A stretch of DNA of 34,103 nt from Methanomicrobiales archaeon (GCA_013415565.1 JAAEET010000018.1:1-34103); one strand, 5' to 3'; shown: positions 8,499-16,967, counted from the stretch's first letter. The notes: generated by a model from the sequence alone, not told the origin. Made by a program: numbers and translations.

Positions 8499-9035
8499 TC
8501 ATTCAAACATCGGTCCCGGTTCAGTCACCGGCCGTTGCGGGGTATGATCGAATTTCGTGGTGCCTATCAGGGCTTTCAAATATGCGATGCCCGTATCACC
8601 AACGCTCACCACCGCCTGGAGCGCCTCGTCCATATCCCTGACGGTGAAACCTGGATGGTACGGGTACACGTTTTTCATGATCGTAAAACCGATGACCTGT
8701 CCACGCTCGATGATCCGGGTAAAACCGGTGTGCGGCGAGGTAAATATCCGGGTCAGTTCGAAGATAGCCTGGTTGTCCTGCTTTGCATAGAATTCGTTCA
8801 GTATCGCGATCGCAGAACTGTCGGAAAGCGTGATCTGGAATGCAACGACAACATACATCATTCCTTTCGGATTTTCAATAAGAATGGGAAATTCACCGAA
8901 CTTCACCCAGAATCCCCAGGTCTCATGCTCATCAAATTCGCTGACGAATTCAACTCCCACTGCCTGAAGGAAGTCCTTCACCATGGACTTTGCCTCGTCT
9001 TTTGCCCGGAGCGGGGACGAAGAGGTTGCGGCCAT
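8499..9035 (-). CDS. Conserved soluble protein of unknown function (possibly DUF2299-like)
   Basis: This encodes 178 residues with an alpha/beta pattern. The N-terminus is helical, then strands alternate (GFWVKFGEFPILIENPKG, MMYVVVAFQITL), then helices and a segment with TGFTRIIERGQVIGFTIMKNVYPYHPGF. The size and pattern recall small archaeal DUF2299-type proteins, but I cannot confirm that. There is no signal peptide or membrane segment. The ATG at 9035 lacks an SD; a T-rich element about 25-30 bp upstream could serve a leaderless transcript. It is divergent from the gene at 9226, and the space between holds a 9-bp-stem inverted repeat. Confidence 0.68.
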   Translation of the reverse strand: MAATSSSPLRAKDEAKSMVKDFLQAVGVEFVSEFDEHETWGFWVKFGEFPILIENPKGMMYVVVAFQITLSDSSAIAILNEFYAKQDNQAIFELTRIFTSPHTGFTRIIERGQVIGFTIMKNVYPYHPGFTVRDMDEALQAVVSVGDTGIAYLKALIGTTKFDHTPQRPVTEPGPMFE

Positions 9036-9074
9036 GAGTGATGATAGGGTCGAGAGGAAGTAAAAAGGGAACGG

Positions 9075-9110
9075 GTCGGAACTGAGGTCTGGCCCGGGGC
9101 AAGTTCCGAC
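9075..9110. repeat. Inverted repeat in a divergent promoter region
   Basis: GTCGGAACT (9075-9083) and AGTTCCGAC (9102-9110) are perfect complements around an 18-nt spacer that contains CCCGGG. It lies between divergent genes starting at 9035 and 9226, so a protein-binding site or structured leader are both possible. No T tract follows on either strand. Confidence 0.5.
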
Positions 9111-9225
9111 ATCCCTGCTTTCCGGGCCAGGGGTTCCCTGACACCATGCCGACCGTTTGCTCCTGAACCATCAGAAACACTTATCAAATCGGATTCCTGA
9201 TCAGGAGAAAGGTACGTGAACACTC

Positions 9226-9687
9226 ATGCTCGCTGTCATGCCGCTTTTCGGAAGTTATATCCGTGATTTTACCGGGATTCTGGTCCTTGGTGCTGTCGGG
9301 GGGGTCATTTTTGCCCTGCTGATGGATAAGGGGCTCTCGTTTCCCTTCAAGGTATACGATAACGACAAACTGACCATGATCAATTTCGGGTTCCTGGCAG
9401 ATGTGATGGTCGGGGGTGTGGCCGCGGTCGTGGTCTACGCACTGAACCCCCCGGGATCGCAGCTGACCTTCGTGGTGATCGGCATTGCCGCCGGAATCGG
9501 GGGGAAAGCAATCCTGACCGCTTTTATCAGGAGCAGGGAAAGCGAGGAGGAGAAGCAGAAGAAAGTGCTTCTTGCCGAACGCTACCGGGCTGCCGTCGCC
9601 AGGCATGCCGGACCGGTCATGTCCCAGGGAAACATGCAGCTGCTGAATATCGAGCTCATGGAGATCGATGAGCAGCTGCTGGACTGA
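9226..9687 (+). CDS. Small multi-spanning membrane protein
   Basis: A 153-residue protein with three hydrophobic segments: about residues 14-32, 55-75 and 82-100, with Gly-rich packing (VLGAVGGVIFALL, VVIGIAAGIGGKAIL). A charged cytoplasmic tail (RESEEEKQKKVLLAERYR) and a Glu/Leu-rich helix follow. I do not recognise a family. The ATG at 9226 is used; an in-frame ATG at 9238 is an alternative. GTGA at 9216-9219 is a weak SD at suitable spacing. No catalytic residues are evident. It stands alone, with a 198-bp gap before the next gene. Confidence 0.65.
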   Translation: MLAVMPLFGSYIRDFTGILVLGAVGGVIFALLMDKGLSFPFKVYDNDKLTMINFGFLADVMVGGVAAVVVYALNPPGSQLTFVVIGIAAGIGGKAILTAFIRSRESEEEKQKKVLLAERYRAAVARHAGPVMSQGNMQLLNIELMEIDEQLLD

Positions 9688-9850
9688 TCATCTCCTTTTC
9701 GGGCGATCCCCCCGGCCCCCGGTCCAATCCCGGATCCGTTGCGGAATCCGGCCATGCCTTCATGCACGTTTCAGGAATTCCATGGTCGGAATCATGACCG
9801 GATGCGATCGTCCCCGATCGATGATCGAACCGGAACCTGCCAACCTTCAG

Positions 9851-9860
9851 GTTTAAAATA
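9851..9860 (+). promoter_or_regulatory. TATA box of the TMEM175-type channel gene
   Basis: GTTTAAAATA is centred about 31 bp before the ATG at 9886, giving a predicted leader of only a few bases. Confidence 0.55.
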
Positions 9861-9885
9861 GGCCGGCATCCCAGCTCAGGATAGA

Positions 9886-10530
9886 ATGGCGGACGAGAAC
9901 CCTTCCCCGGCCGAGACCGTGGAGAAGTCACGAACCGAGGCGCTCAGCGACGGGATATTCGCCTTTGCCATGACCCTGCTGGTGATCAGCCTGATCATAC
10001 CCCCGATACCGGAACAGGATGCCCAGGAGCTCCTGCCCGGCATCCTTGCCGGCATGTGGGGAGAATTTCTGATCTTCGGTATCGCCTTCTTCATCATCGC
10101 GTCGTTCTGGTTCTCCCACCACCGCATCGTCAGGAGAGTGCGTTATTTCAATGACCGTCTCATCGGCATCAACATCCTGCTCCTCTTCTTCATCGTCCTG
10201 ATTCCCTTCACCACCGCCGTCTCCGGGGATTATACCGGTGTCCTGGTGGCGGTGCTCCTCTTCCACGGCAACCTCCTTGCCGCAAGCCTCCTCCTCTCCG
10301 GGATGGGATACTATATCGTCCGGCACTACGGGGAACTGAATCCCGGTTTTCCCAACCCGGGATGGACGGGTCTGGAACGATCGTGCGTTATCCCGGCGGT
10401 AACCCTGCTTGCCATCTGCGTGTCATTCGTGAATACGGACGCAAGCATGTGGTGTTATGCACTGATTCCGGTCATTATGGCCACTGTTCACCGGCGTCGG
10501 CGCCTGGTGGCCCGGTTCAGAAGGGCATGA
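9886..10530 (+). CDS. TMEM175-family (DUF1211) potassium-channel-like membrane protein
   Basis: This 214-residue protein has about six membrane segments, the size of a single-repeat prokaryotic TMEM175. The family signature lies in the first helix: R-x3-L-S-D-G-x-FAFAMTLLVISL (about residues 16-36). The usual Phe before SDG is Leu here. Characterised bacterial members conduct K+ through a pore lined by hydrophobic residues of this helix; the activity of the archaeal members is inferred. A Trp/His-rich second region (FWFSHHRIVRRVRYF) also matches the family. A C-terminal Arg cluster (HRRRRLVARFRRA) is probably cytoplasmic. It has its own TATA box and no SD. Confidence 0.85.
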   Translation: MADENPSPAETVEKSRTEALSDGIFAFAMTLLVISLIIPPIPEQDAQELLPGILAGMWGEFLIFGIAFFIIASFWFSHHRIVRRVRYFNDRLIGINILLLFFIVLIPFTTAVSGDYTGVLVAVLLFHGNLLAASLLLSGMGYYIVRHYGELNPGFPNPGWTGLERSCVIPAVTLLAICVSFVNTDASMWCYALIPVIMATVHRRRRLVARFRRA

Positions 10531-10600
10531 CCAGCCGGACCCATGGCGGCGCATGCACGATAAAACTGAAGTAGTTCACCACGAAGTACGAATACTATTC

Positions 10601-11281
10601 ATGGAGTTCAGGCAGGAGGTCCTGGCCGCATTCCCGGGGATCTGTGTGGCCGAAGGTGTTGTCCGGTCAGTCCGTATCGAGCAGGAAAGTCCCGGGCTCG
10701 AGGCCCTGAAACGGGAGATCATCCAGGATATCCTCTCCCGGTACACCCTTGACCAGGTCAAGGACGAGCCGCTGTTCCGGGCATACCGGGATTTCTTCTG
10801 GCGGGTGGGGGTCGATCCCACCAAGACCCGGCCGGCATCCGAAGCCCTGGTGCGGAGGGTGCTTTCCGGGCGGAAGCTCCCGCTCATCAATACCGCCGTT
10901 GATGCCTACAACCTGGCATCGGTCAGCTCCGGGATTCCCATTGCTGCCTTCGATGCCGATACGCTTGCCGGTGAGTTGACGATGCGGTTTGCTGCCGATG
11001 GTGAACTCTTCCTCGGCATCGGGATGAAGAAACCCGTGGTGCTCGGCAGGAACCAGGTCATCATCACCGACCGGGACCAGGTCATCGCCATCTATCCTTA
11101 CCGGGATTCAGACGCCACGAAGGTGACCCCCGGTACCCGGAATATCCGCATCCTGACCTGCGGTGTGCCGGACATCGATCGGGAGATGGTGATCGCGGCA
11201 TACAGGGTATGTGCCGGATACCTGGAGGAGTATACCGGCGGTGTTGCCTCCGGGTTCACCCTTTCCCCGCCAGGTCCATGA
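10601..11281 (+). CDS. Free-standing B3/B4 tRNA-binding-domain protein
   Basis: A 226-residue protein built around the B3/B4 domain known from the beta chain of phenylalanyl-tRNA synthetase: KTRPASEALVRRVL, then LINTAVDAYNLASVSSGIPI and FDADTLAGELTMRFA, in the same order as the family. Stand-alone members exist in bacteria and archaea and are suspected of tRNA or amino-acid-related editing roles, without firm proof. The ATG at 10601 is chosen because family proteins begin close to the first helix; an upstream ATG at 10553 adds 16 residues of unlikely sequence. It lies about 70 bp after the TMEM175-type gene on the same strand and may be co-transcribed. Confidence 0.8.
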   Translation: MEFRQEVLAAFPGICVAEGVVRSVRIEQESPGLEALKREIIQDILSRYTLDQVKDEPLFRAYRDFFWRVGVDPTKTRPASEALVRRVLSGRKLPLINTAVDAYNLASVSSGIPIAAFDADTLAGELTMRFAADGELFLGIGMKKPVVLGRNQVIITDRDQVIAIYPYRDSDATKVTPGTRNIRILTCGVPDIDREMVIAAYRVCAGYLEEYTGGVASGFTLSPPGP

Positions 11282-11597
11282 TGGCTCCTGGTACATTCCG
11301 TGATACCGATCACGGCACTTCGGGGGAGAGCAGAAGCCGGAGCGGGGTTCTCGTTTCCTGAGAGGATCACCTGCACCTCAGGCAGGGTTCTGATCGGACC
11401 GGCCAACGGCGTGATCCGGTCTACCCGGTCTTCAGGTGGGGGTTGGCATGGCCTGCACCATCACCGGCCGGGTTATTTCCGTGATTGGTTGCCGGGACAG
11501 GCAGTTCGCATTCTAAAAAAAAGAAAGAGGAACCAGCCCGGTTCGAGTCCACGCCGGATATGTTCCTGTTAGTCGCACGGAGCAGCCTGGTTGTGGC
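11282..11597. other. Gap between convergent genes; hairpin and T tract only
   Basis: No convincing gene is present. CCGTGAT (11298-11304) and ATCACGG (11309-11315) form a perfect 7-bp stem with a 4-nt loop, 17 nt after the upstream stop, but without a T tract. A run of eight A at 11515-11522 is a T tract on the minus strand, downstream of lon. Confidence 0.6.
11515..11522 (-). terminator. T-tract terminator candidate downstream of lon
   Basis: Eight consecutive T on the minus strand, about 75 nt beyond the lon stop codon. This is the first T run reached by a transcript leaving lon. Confidence 0.4.
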
Positions 11598-13973
11598 TCA
11601 AACATTCCGGACGGGGACGTACCCGGCTCCGCCGTGCAGCGGAAAGGTCCGCGGGATCTCGATGCCCAGCGCTTCCTTGAGGACCTCTTCCACGGTCTCC
11701 ACCGTCACGAAGACCAGATCGCTCCGGACATCCCCGGGCAGCTCCTGCAGGTCCCGTTCGTTCTCCTTCGGGAGGATCAGCTTCCGGATCCCTGCCCGGT
11801 GAGCGGCGAGGACTTTTTCCTTGATTCCGCCGACCGGAAGCACGGCGCCGCTCAGGGTGATCTCCCCGGTCATGGCAAGCCGGGGATCGACGGTCCTGCC
11901 GGTGATCAGGGAGGCGAGCGCCGAGAAGATGGTCACCCCCGCCGAGGGACCGTCTTTCGGGGTGGCCCCGGAAGGGACATGGATATGGATATCGCTCGTC
12001 CCGAAGGAAAAACCGTTCTCGGTATTGCCGAGACGGGAGCGGAGGAGGCTGAGCGATATCGTGGCCGATTCCTTCATCACGTCGCCGAGCTGCCCGGTCA
12101 GGGTGAGCTTGCCGGTCCCGGGCATGAATGTTCCCTCGACAAAGAGGATATCTCCGCCGACCGGGGTCCATGCAAGGCCGGTGACGACACCGGGGACCGG
12201 TTCTTTCCGTGCCACGTCCTGCCGGACCGGCTCCTTGCCGAGGATGGCGGTGAGCAAGTCCGCGGTCACCACGAACGGCAGCTCCGCCTTCCCTGATACG
12301 ATCTTCTCGGAAACGTACCGGGCAATTTTCGCAAGCTGCTTCTTGAGCTGCCGGACCCCTGCCTCCCGGGTGTAGGTGTCGATGATCCTGGTTATCGCCC
12401 CGTCGTCAACCTGGAGCCTGTCGGCGTCGAGGCCGTGCTCTTCGAGGACCCCGGGGAGCAGGTGGTCCCGGGCAATGCCGAATTTCTCGTTCCGGGTGTA
12501 GCCGGATATCTCGATCAACTCCATCCGGTCGAGCAGCGGCGCCGGGATGGTCGTGAGCGAGTTTGCCGTCGCGATGAACAGGACATCCGAGAGATCGTAG
12601 GCGACTTCCAGGTAGTGGTCGGAGAACGTGCTGTTCTGTTCGGGATCGAGGACCTCAAGCAGGGCGCTCGCCGGATCACCCGAGTATGATACGGCCAGCT
12701 TATCGACCTCGTCGAGGATGAAGACGGGGTTCTTCGTGCCGGCCTTCCGGATGCCCTGGATGATCCTTCCGGGGAGGGCTCCGATGTAGGTCCTCCGGTG
12801 GCCGCGAATCTCGGCCTCGTCCCTGACACCGCCGAGGCTGATCCTGACGTACTCCCGCCCGAGCGCTTCGGCGATGCTCTTTCCGAGGCTCGTCTTGCCC
12901 GTGCCCGGCGGCCCTGCCAGCAGGAGGATCGATCCCTGTTTCTCCTGCCGGAGTTTCATGACCGCGAGGTGCTGGATGATCCGCTCCTTGACCTTCTCGA
13001 GGCCGTTGTGGTGGCGTTCGAGCACGGTGCGGGCCTGCCCGATATCGATGCTCTTCTTCTCCTCGGTCACCCACGGGAGGTCGAGCAGGAGGTCAAGGTA
13101 GTTCCGGATCATGGAGCTCTCGTGGTTGTGGCTGCCCCCGGACTCGAGTTTTTTTACCTCGGCAAGGGCAATTTTCCGCACCTCGTCCGGCATCGCCGAG
13201 TTCTCGATCCGATCCCGGTACCCGTCGCCCGATGCGCCGTCGCTCTCGTTGAGCTCTTCCTGGATCACCCTGAGCTGCTCCCGGAGCATGGCCTCCCGGT
13301 TCGACTTGTTCACCCGTTCGGAGACCTTCCGCGCCATCTCGATCCGGATGCTGATATCCTCCCGCGCCGAAACGAGCATCTCCAGGAATGCCATGGAGCG
13401 CTCCCGGACCGAGGCCGTCTCGAGGAGCCCCTGCTTCATGGAGAGATCCACCGGGAGGAACGGCATGACAAAGGCCATGACGTGGTCGACCGTCTCCATC
13501 TTCTCGAGAGGACGGCTGAACTGTTCGGCGCCCGGGAACTGGCTGCTGATCGCGGCCACGACCGCCTTGACATCCCCGAGGATACCGGCATGCAGATCGG
13601 CGGGGAGATCCTGCAGGTCCGGGACCGGCGAGAACCCCGCGGAGAACCGTCCCTCCTTCTCCTGGAGAATGTGTGCCCTGACCCGCTCGACTGCCTCTGC
13701 GCAGACCAGGTATCCGTCATCGGTGGGCTGGACCCGCGTGATCCGGAGCAGGTTCCCGACGGAGTAGAGCGATTCGGCGGTTATGTTCGAAGGCGGTATG
13801 CCGCTTTTAACAGTGAGTCCGACGGCATGTACAGTTCCGGAATCCTTCATTCCGGCCAGGAGGAGATCTCCGGTCATGCTGTCGACCCTGAATTTTGATC
13901 GGCTCCTCGGGTATATGACGGTCTCAAAGAGCGGTATGACGATTGTGTGCTGTGGGTTGTCTGGTGATTGCAT
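11598..13973 (-). CDS. lon: ATP-dependent protease Lon, bacterial LonA type
   Basis: This is a 791-residue soluble Lon. It has an N-terminal substrate-binding domain (about residues 10-200), a coiled linker, an AAA+ module with Walker A GPPGTGKT and Walker B VFILDEVDK, and a C-terminal peptidase domain with the Ser-Lys dyad Ser677 (PKDGPSAG) and Lys720 (GGIKEK). It degrades damaged and regulatory proteins in the cytoplasm. There is no membrane insertion in the AAA+ domain, so it is the LonA type rather than the membrane-bound LonB usual in archaea. The ATG at 13973 has GAGGT 4 nt upstream; an in-frame ATG at 14012 without SD would add 13 residues. It lies 54 bp after a MarR gene on the same strand, so a marR-lon transcript is likely. 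Confidence 0.93.
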   Translation of the reverse strand: MQSPDNPQHTIVIPLFETVIYPRSRSKFRVDSMTGDLLLAGMKDSGTVHAVGLTVKSGIPPSNITAESLYSVGNLLRITRVQPTDDGYLVCAEAVERVRAHILQEKEGRFSAGFSPVPDLQDLPADLHAGILGDVKAVVAAISSQFPGAEQFSRPLEKMETVDHVMAFVMPFLPVDLSMKQGLLETASVRERSMAFLEMLVSAREDISIRIEMARKVSERVNKSNREAMLREQLRVIQEELNESDGASGDGYRDRIENSAMPDEVRKIALAEVKKLESGGSHNHESSMIRNYLDLLLDLPWVTEEKKSIDIGQARTVLERHHNGLEKVKERIIQHLAVMKLRQEKQGSILLLAGPPGTGKTSLGKSIAEALGREYVRISLGGVRDEAEIRGHRRTYIGALPGRIIQGIRKAGTKNPVFILDEVDKLAVSYSGDPASALLEVLDPEQNSTFSDHYLEVAYDLSDVLFIATANSLTTIPAPLLDRMELIEISGYTRNEKFGIARDHLLPGVLEEHGLDADRLQVDDGAITRIIDTYTREAGVRQLKKQLAKIARYVSEKIVSGKAELPFVVTADLLTAILGKEPVRQDVARKEPVPGVVTGLAWTPVGGDILFVEGTFMPGTGKLTLTGQLGDVMKESATISLSLLRSRLGNTENGFSFGTSDIHIHVPSGATPKDGPSAGVTIFSALASLITGRTVDPRLAMTGEITLSGAVLPVGGIKEKVLAAHRAGIRKLILPKENERDLQELPGDVRSDLVFVTVETVEEVLKEALGIEIPRTFPLHGGAGYVPVRNV

Positions 13974-14027
13974 CCTTACCTCGATAGTGGTGTGTGAAGG
14001 TTTCCGGCACATGCGGCCGGTACTGGA

Positions 14028-14447
14028 TTACCTGGCCTTTTCCAGCATTCTGATGAGGAGATCCTGTTCGGTGGCGTCCAGGGAGTCCATCATCCGTTCG
14101 ATCACCATGTGGAGGGCGTCGCGGTCGGCCCGGGCAATCCGCCGCCCTTTCTCGGTCAGGCGGATAAACAGGACCCGCCGGTCATCGGTGGACCGTTCAC
14201 GGTACACGCATTCCATCCTGACAAATTTATTGACCATCTCGGTGATCGTCGGTTTCGAGAAGCGGGTGATCTCCGCGAGCCTGCTGAAGGTGACGTCTCC
14301 CTGGTCATCGATGGTTTTCAGATAGGCGATCTGTTTGACCGTCATATCCGGTAGACCGCATTCGGAGAAGATGGTGCAGGAACATTCGTTCTTCACCCCG
14401 AGCAGGTGATCAAATAATTCAACCAGGTGCTCCTTCTGCTGGTTCAT
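14028..14447 (-). CDS. MarR-family transcriptional regulator
   Basis: A 139-residue winged-helix regulator. The core lies at about residues 33-105: a helix-turn-helix (TFSRLAEITRFSKPTITEMV), then the wing with the family-typical DDRRVLFIRLTEKGR. N- and C-terminal helices would form the dimer. Two Cys (CSC, around residues 22-24) and Cys30 could act in thiol sensing as in OhrR-like or zinc-binding MarR proteins, but this is speculation. The gene leads a unit with lon. Its promoter carries a perfect palindrome next to the TATA box, so autoregulation, and with it control of lon, is the natural model. The ATG at 14447 has no properly spaced SD and lies near the predicted transcription start. Confidence 0.88.
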   Translation of the reverse strand: MNQQKEHLVELFDHLLGVKNECSCTIFSECGLPDMTVKQIAYLKTIDDQGDVTFSRLAEITRFSKPTITEMVNKFVRMECVYRERSTDDRRVLFIRLTEKGRRIARADRDALHMVIERMMDSLDATEQDLLIRMLEKAR

Positions 14448-14465
14448 GCTCCGATCTTTAATTAG

Positions 14466-14488
14466 TTAGGTTTCACCTAATTATAAAG
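14466..14488 (-). promoter_or_regulatory. TATA box and palindromic operator of marR-lon
   Basis: TTAGGT (14466-14471) and ACCTAA (14475-14480) form a perfect 6-3-6 palindrome. On the minus strand the TATA box CTTTATAA (14481-14488) directly abuts it, and the MarR ATG lies at 14447. A dimer bound here would block TFB or polymerase entry. Confidence 0.65.
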
Positions 14489-14555
14489 ATGCGGATCGTA
14501 CCAGCTCACGACGGATCATCTTCCAGGAGAAGGAGCGGTTTCACGCTCAATTTTC

Positions 14556-14583
14556 AAAAAATTCTTCCTGCGTGAGGGAAGGA
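14556..14583 (-). terminator. Hairpin plus T tract after the EamA transporter gene
   Basis: On the minus strand a stem of about seven pairs (core CTTCC with GGAAG, at 14577-14581 and 14564-14568) is followed at once by AATTTTTTG. It lies about 35 nt after the EamA stop and ahead of the marR promoter. Confidence 0.6.
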
Positions 14584-14617
14584 TTTGTCACCGGGACCGT
14601 CGGGCACGGCACCCGGT

Positions 14618-15529
14618 TCAGCCCCATAATCCGATCACCGCTGCTCCGGCGATCATGACGAGCGCCCCGGCCATGCGCCCCCGGATGTCCTGTTCATGGA
14701 GAAGGAGGCCCCCGAAGAGCACGGAAAAGAAGATGGACAACCGCTTGATCGTGATGACGTAGGGAACGATAGCCATGGTATAGGCGGTATTAATCGAGAT
14801 CGCCTCGATGGCCAGCAGTATCCCGACCGCTCCGGGGAGAAGAATGCGGGCCGATGGGTGAGGTGGGGAAACCGGGTCCGGATTCCCGGGTGCAGCCTTT
14901 GGCCACCGTGTCCCGGCCGATACGGCGATAATGAGGAATATTGCGGCCAGCAGGAAGAAGACCAGTGCGCTTCCGAAGATCGGGTTTGAATTGAGGACCA
15001 CCTCCTTGTCGAAGTTCACCGAAAGACTGTAGAGGAATGCGACGAAGAACATGGACCGGACCCCCGGAACCCGCCGGAGGGTGAGGAATGGGGCACGAAG
15101 TGAGGCGGACAGCCCCTGCCCGGACTTCGCCGTGAGCAGGAAGGCACCTGCCGCAACGAGGATGATGCCGATACCGCCGGGCAGGGACGGGATCTCGCCA
15201 AGGATGAGGAACGAGGTGAGAATCAGGAAGACCGGGGTGAATGCGAGGATCGGGATGCAGAGGGAGAGATCGGTCGTGGAAAGTGCCCGGTACAGGAGGA
15301 TTGTTGCCACGGTATTGATGGCCACGGTTGCAGCGACTGCGGGAACGAGACCCGGACCAAGGGGAGGGATGCCGGTGGCGAAGACCACGGAAAAGAGGAC
15401 CAGGGAGGAGGCAAGAAAGGAGTACCCGGCCAGGAACAACGGAGGGATATGCCTGAGAAAGACCTTCACGGTGAGGCTGTAGCCGGCCTGGCTGGCGGCA
15501 CCGACCAGGGCGAGGGGCAACCAGAGCAT
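14618..15529 (-). CDS. EamA/DMT-superfamily transporter
   Basis: This 303-residue integral membrane protein has ten likely helices in two repeats, the size of drug/metabolite (EamA) transporters. Conserved features include the helix ending in LLYRALSTTDLSLCIPILAFTPVF in the first half and the matching LSIFFSVLFGGLLLHEQ in the second. A Pro-rich loop (about residues 200-225) separates later helices. The substrate cannot be predicted. The ATG at 15529 is chosen over a GTG at 15535; neither has a strong SD. The gene lies 123 bp after an alpha/alpha-barrel-like gene on the same strand, so they may share a transcript, and ends at a hairpin terminator. Confidence 0.85.
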   Translation of the reverse strand: MLWLPLALVGAASQAGYSLTVKVFLRHIPPLFLAGYSFLASSLVLFSVVFATGIPPLGPGLVPAVAATVAINTVATILLYRALSTTDLSLCIPILAFTPVFLILTSFLILGEIPSLPGGIGIILVAAGAFLLTAKSGQGLSASLRAPFLTLRRVPGVRSMFFVAFLYSLSVNFDKEVVLNSNPIFGSALVFFLLAAIFLIIAVSAGTRWPKAAPGNPDPVSPPHPSARILLPGAVGILLAIEAISINTAYTMAIVPYVITIKRLSIFFSVLFGGLLLHEQDIRGRMAGALVMIAGAAVIGLWG

Positions 15530-15652
15530 GATCACGGGAGTGTTGTCGGGCAGGAGGATAAGGATGCGGCTGGATGTCCGCGAATCGTTCCGCTCATCCC
15601 GGTCTTCGGGACTGGCAGATTCATTCCCCCGGTCGGGTGCCCGATACGGCTC

Positions 15653-16831
15653 TCAGATGGCGAGGAATCCTTCCGGGACAAGGGTGGTGGCGAGCATCAC
15701 CCGGTTGATCTCCCGGTGTTCGGTCCAGATCCCGGCTTTCTGGTTCTCTTCATCCAGCCAGAACTCTTCGATCCGCTCTGCGAGGGGGATAAACCCTGTG
15801 AGTTCAGCAACTATGTGCCGGAGGGAATTCTTCGTTCCAAACAGCCCGGGATTTTCTTCGATCAGTCCGGACAGCGCCCCGAGACCTTTCAGACCGATCG
15901 AGAGGCCGAGCTCCCGGAATGCGAGCCGGTATGCTGCCGGTACCTGCAGGAGCCTGCTCCTGCCGACGGCCCGGATTCCCCGGAGGGCTGAATCCAGGAC
16001 TTCCCCCAGGAGATCCTGATGGGGAAACCTTCCCTCCACCGTCAGCCGGACCATCCGTGACGCGTCGAACAATAGTCCCCCGATTCCGAGCGGATCATCC
16101 GTCACCCAGTCCCTTCCCCGGCACATCGCGGCCATATCGGCGATCTCGGCGTCAAGGGCGGGCATCTGCGGTTTTTCGGGATAGGACTCCGCCGTAGCCC
16201 GCAGCTCGGCGTAGGTGACCAGCCCGTCGAGGGGATCGTGCAGGCCCATGGAGGGGATGAGGGGATAGGCGAGATCGATGCTCATCTTCCAGACCATCCG
16301 TTTCGGCCCGCCTGCGGCCGGAACGTAGGTGAACCGGGCGTGAGCAGTCTTTGCCAGCTCGACCGCCCACACGGCATACACCTGATTTCCGGTTACCCGC
16401 GCCACCCGGCTGAGGGCATGCATCCACTTGGTCAGGTAGTGGTAGTACTGCCCGTCCCGATCCCATTCGCGCCGTTCATCGAGCGGCTCCCCGGGCATCC
16501 GTTCCTTCAGCTTCTTCCCGATGCGGAGACCGCCGACGGTCGGGTGCAGCTCCCCCTCCTGGTCCGGAAGGCCGCTGATCCAGCCCCTCCGCGGGTCGTC
16601 AGTCCGGTGCCTGCCGAGGAGGTGGTGTACCTGATCGACCAGGCGGACAGCGAGATCGCGGTATCCCGGATCATTCGTCTGCTGGAAGAGGGTGAGATAG
16701 GTGCACACCGCGAAGGCATCGGTCCAGAGGTACCGCTGCGGCAGGGGGGTCCGGGGATCAAGACCGGTTTGCCGGGCGAATTCCTGCATGATGTTTTTTG
16801 CGACGGGCAGGGGATCGGGGTCCGACATCAT
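15653..16831 (-). CDS. Six-hairpin (alpha/alpha-barrel) glycosidase-like protein
   Basis: A 392-residue soluble protein with repeated helical hairpins. It opens with an aromatic-rich first helix pair (YLWTDAFAVCTYLTLF), then RRGWISGLPD, a glycine-rich turn (HPTVGGLRIGKKL) and QYYHYLTKWMHALSRVA, which recall six-hairpin glycosidases and related proteins of unknown activity. Asp/Glu residues that could act as acid and base are present but cannot be assigned. No signal peptide is seen, so action is probably cytoplasmic. The start has two ATG codons in tandem; the first, at 16831, is used. An AT-rich element near 16853-16865 could be the TATA box. It is divergent from the HTH-PAS regulator across a 136-bp gap. 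Confidence 0.68.
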   Translation of the reverse strand: MMSDPDPLPVAKNIMQEFARQTGLDPRTPLPQRYLWTDAFAVCTYLTLFQQTNDPGYRDLAVRLVDQVHHLLGRHRTDDPRRGWISGLPDQEGELHPTVGGLRIGKKLKERMPGEPLDERREWDRDGQYYHYLTKWMHALSRVARVTGNQVYAVWAVELAKTAHARFTYVPAAGGPKRMVWKMSIDLAYPLIPSMGLHDPLDGLVTYAELRATAESYPEKPQMPALDAEIADMAAMCRGRDWVTDDPLGIGGLLFDASRMVRLTVEGRFPHQDLLGEVLDSALRGIRAVGRSRLLQVPAAYRLAFRELGLSIGLKGLGALSGLIEENPGLFGTKNSLRHIVAELTGFIPLAERIEEFWLDEENQKAGIWTEHREINRVMLATTLVPEGFLAI

Positions 16832-16940
16832 TACTCATCGTGGGTTAGGGAGAAAGAATACAATTCTTTTCCCTCCCGAAACGATCCGGGTTTTTTGCTG
16901 CCACTATCGGTATCGACGATCTATCAGGAAGATTTTTGGT

Positions 16941-16950
16941 ATTTTAATAA
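16941..16950 (+). promoter_or_regulatory. TATA box of the HTH-PAS-GAF-PAS gene
   Basis: ATTTTAATAA is centred about 23 bp before the ATG at 16968, with no SD in between. This suggests a leaderless transcript. Confidence 0.5.
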
Positions 16951-16967
16951 GATTTCTTTCCCAGGAT

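Noticed and set aside
11298-11315. Perfect 7-bp hairpin after the B3/B4 gene as terminator
   Set aside because: No T tract follows on the plus strand, so termination is not supported; kept only as a note in the gap entry.
11536-11560. GGTTCGAGTCC, resembling a tRNA T-arm
   Set aside because: The flanking five-base arms do not pair and no acceptor, D or anticodon arm fits around it.
12798-13898. Long plus-strand open frame opposite lon
   Set aside because: It is antisense to well-supported Lon codons, is rich in Arg, Pro, Leu and Asp as shadows of GC-rich genes are, and has no start signal.
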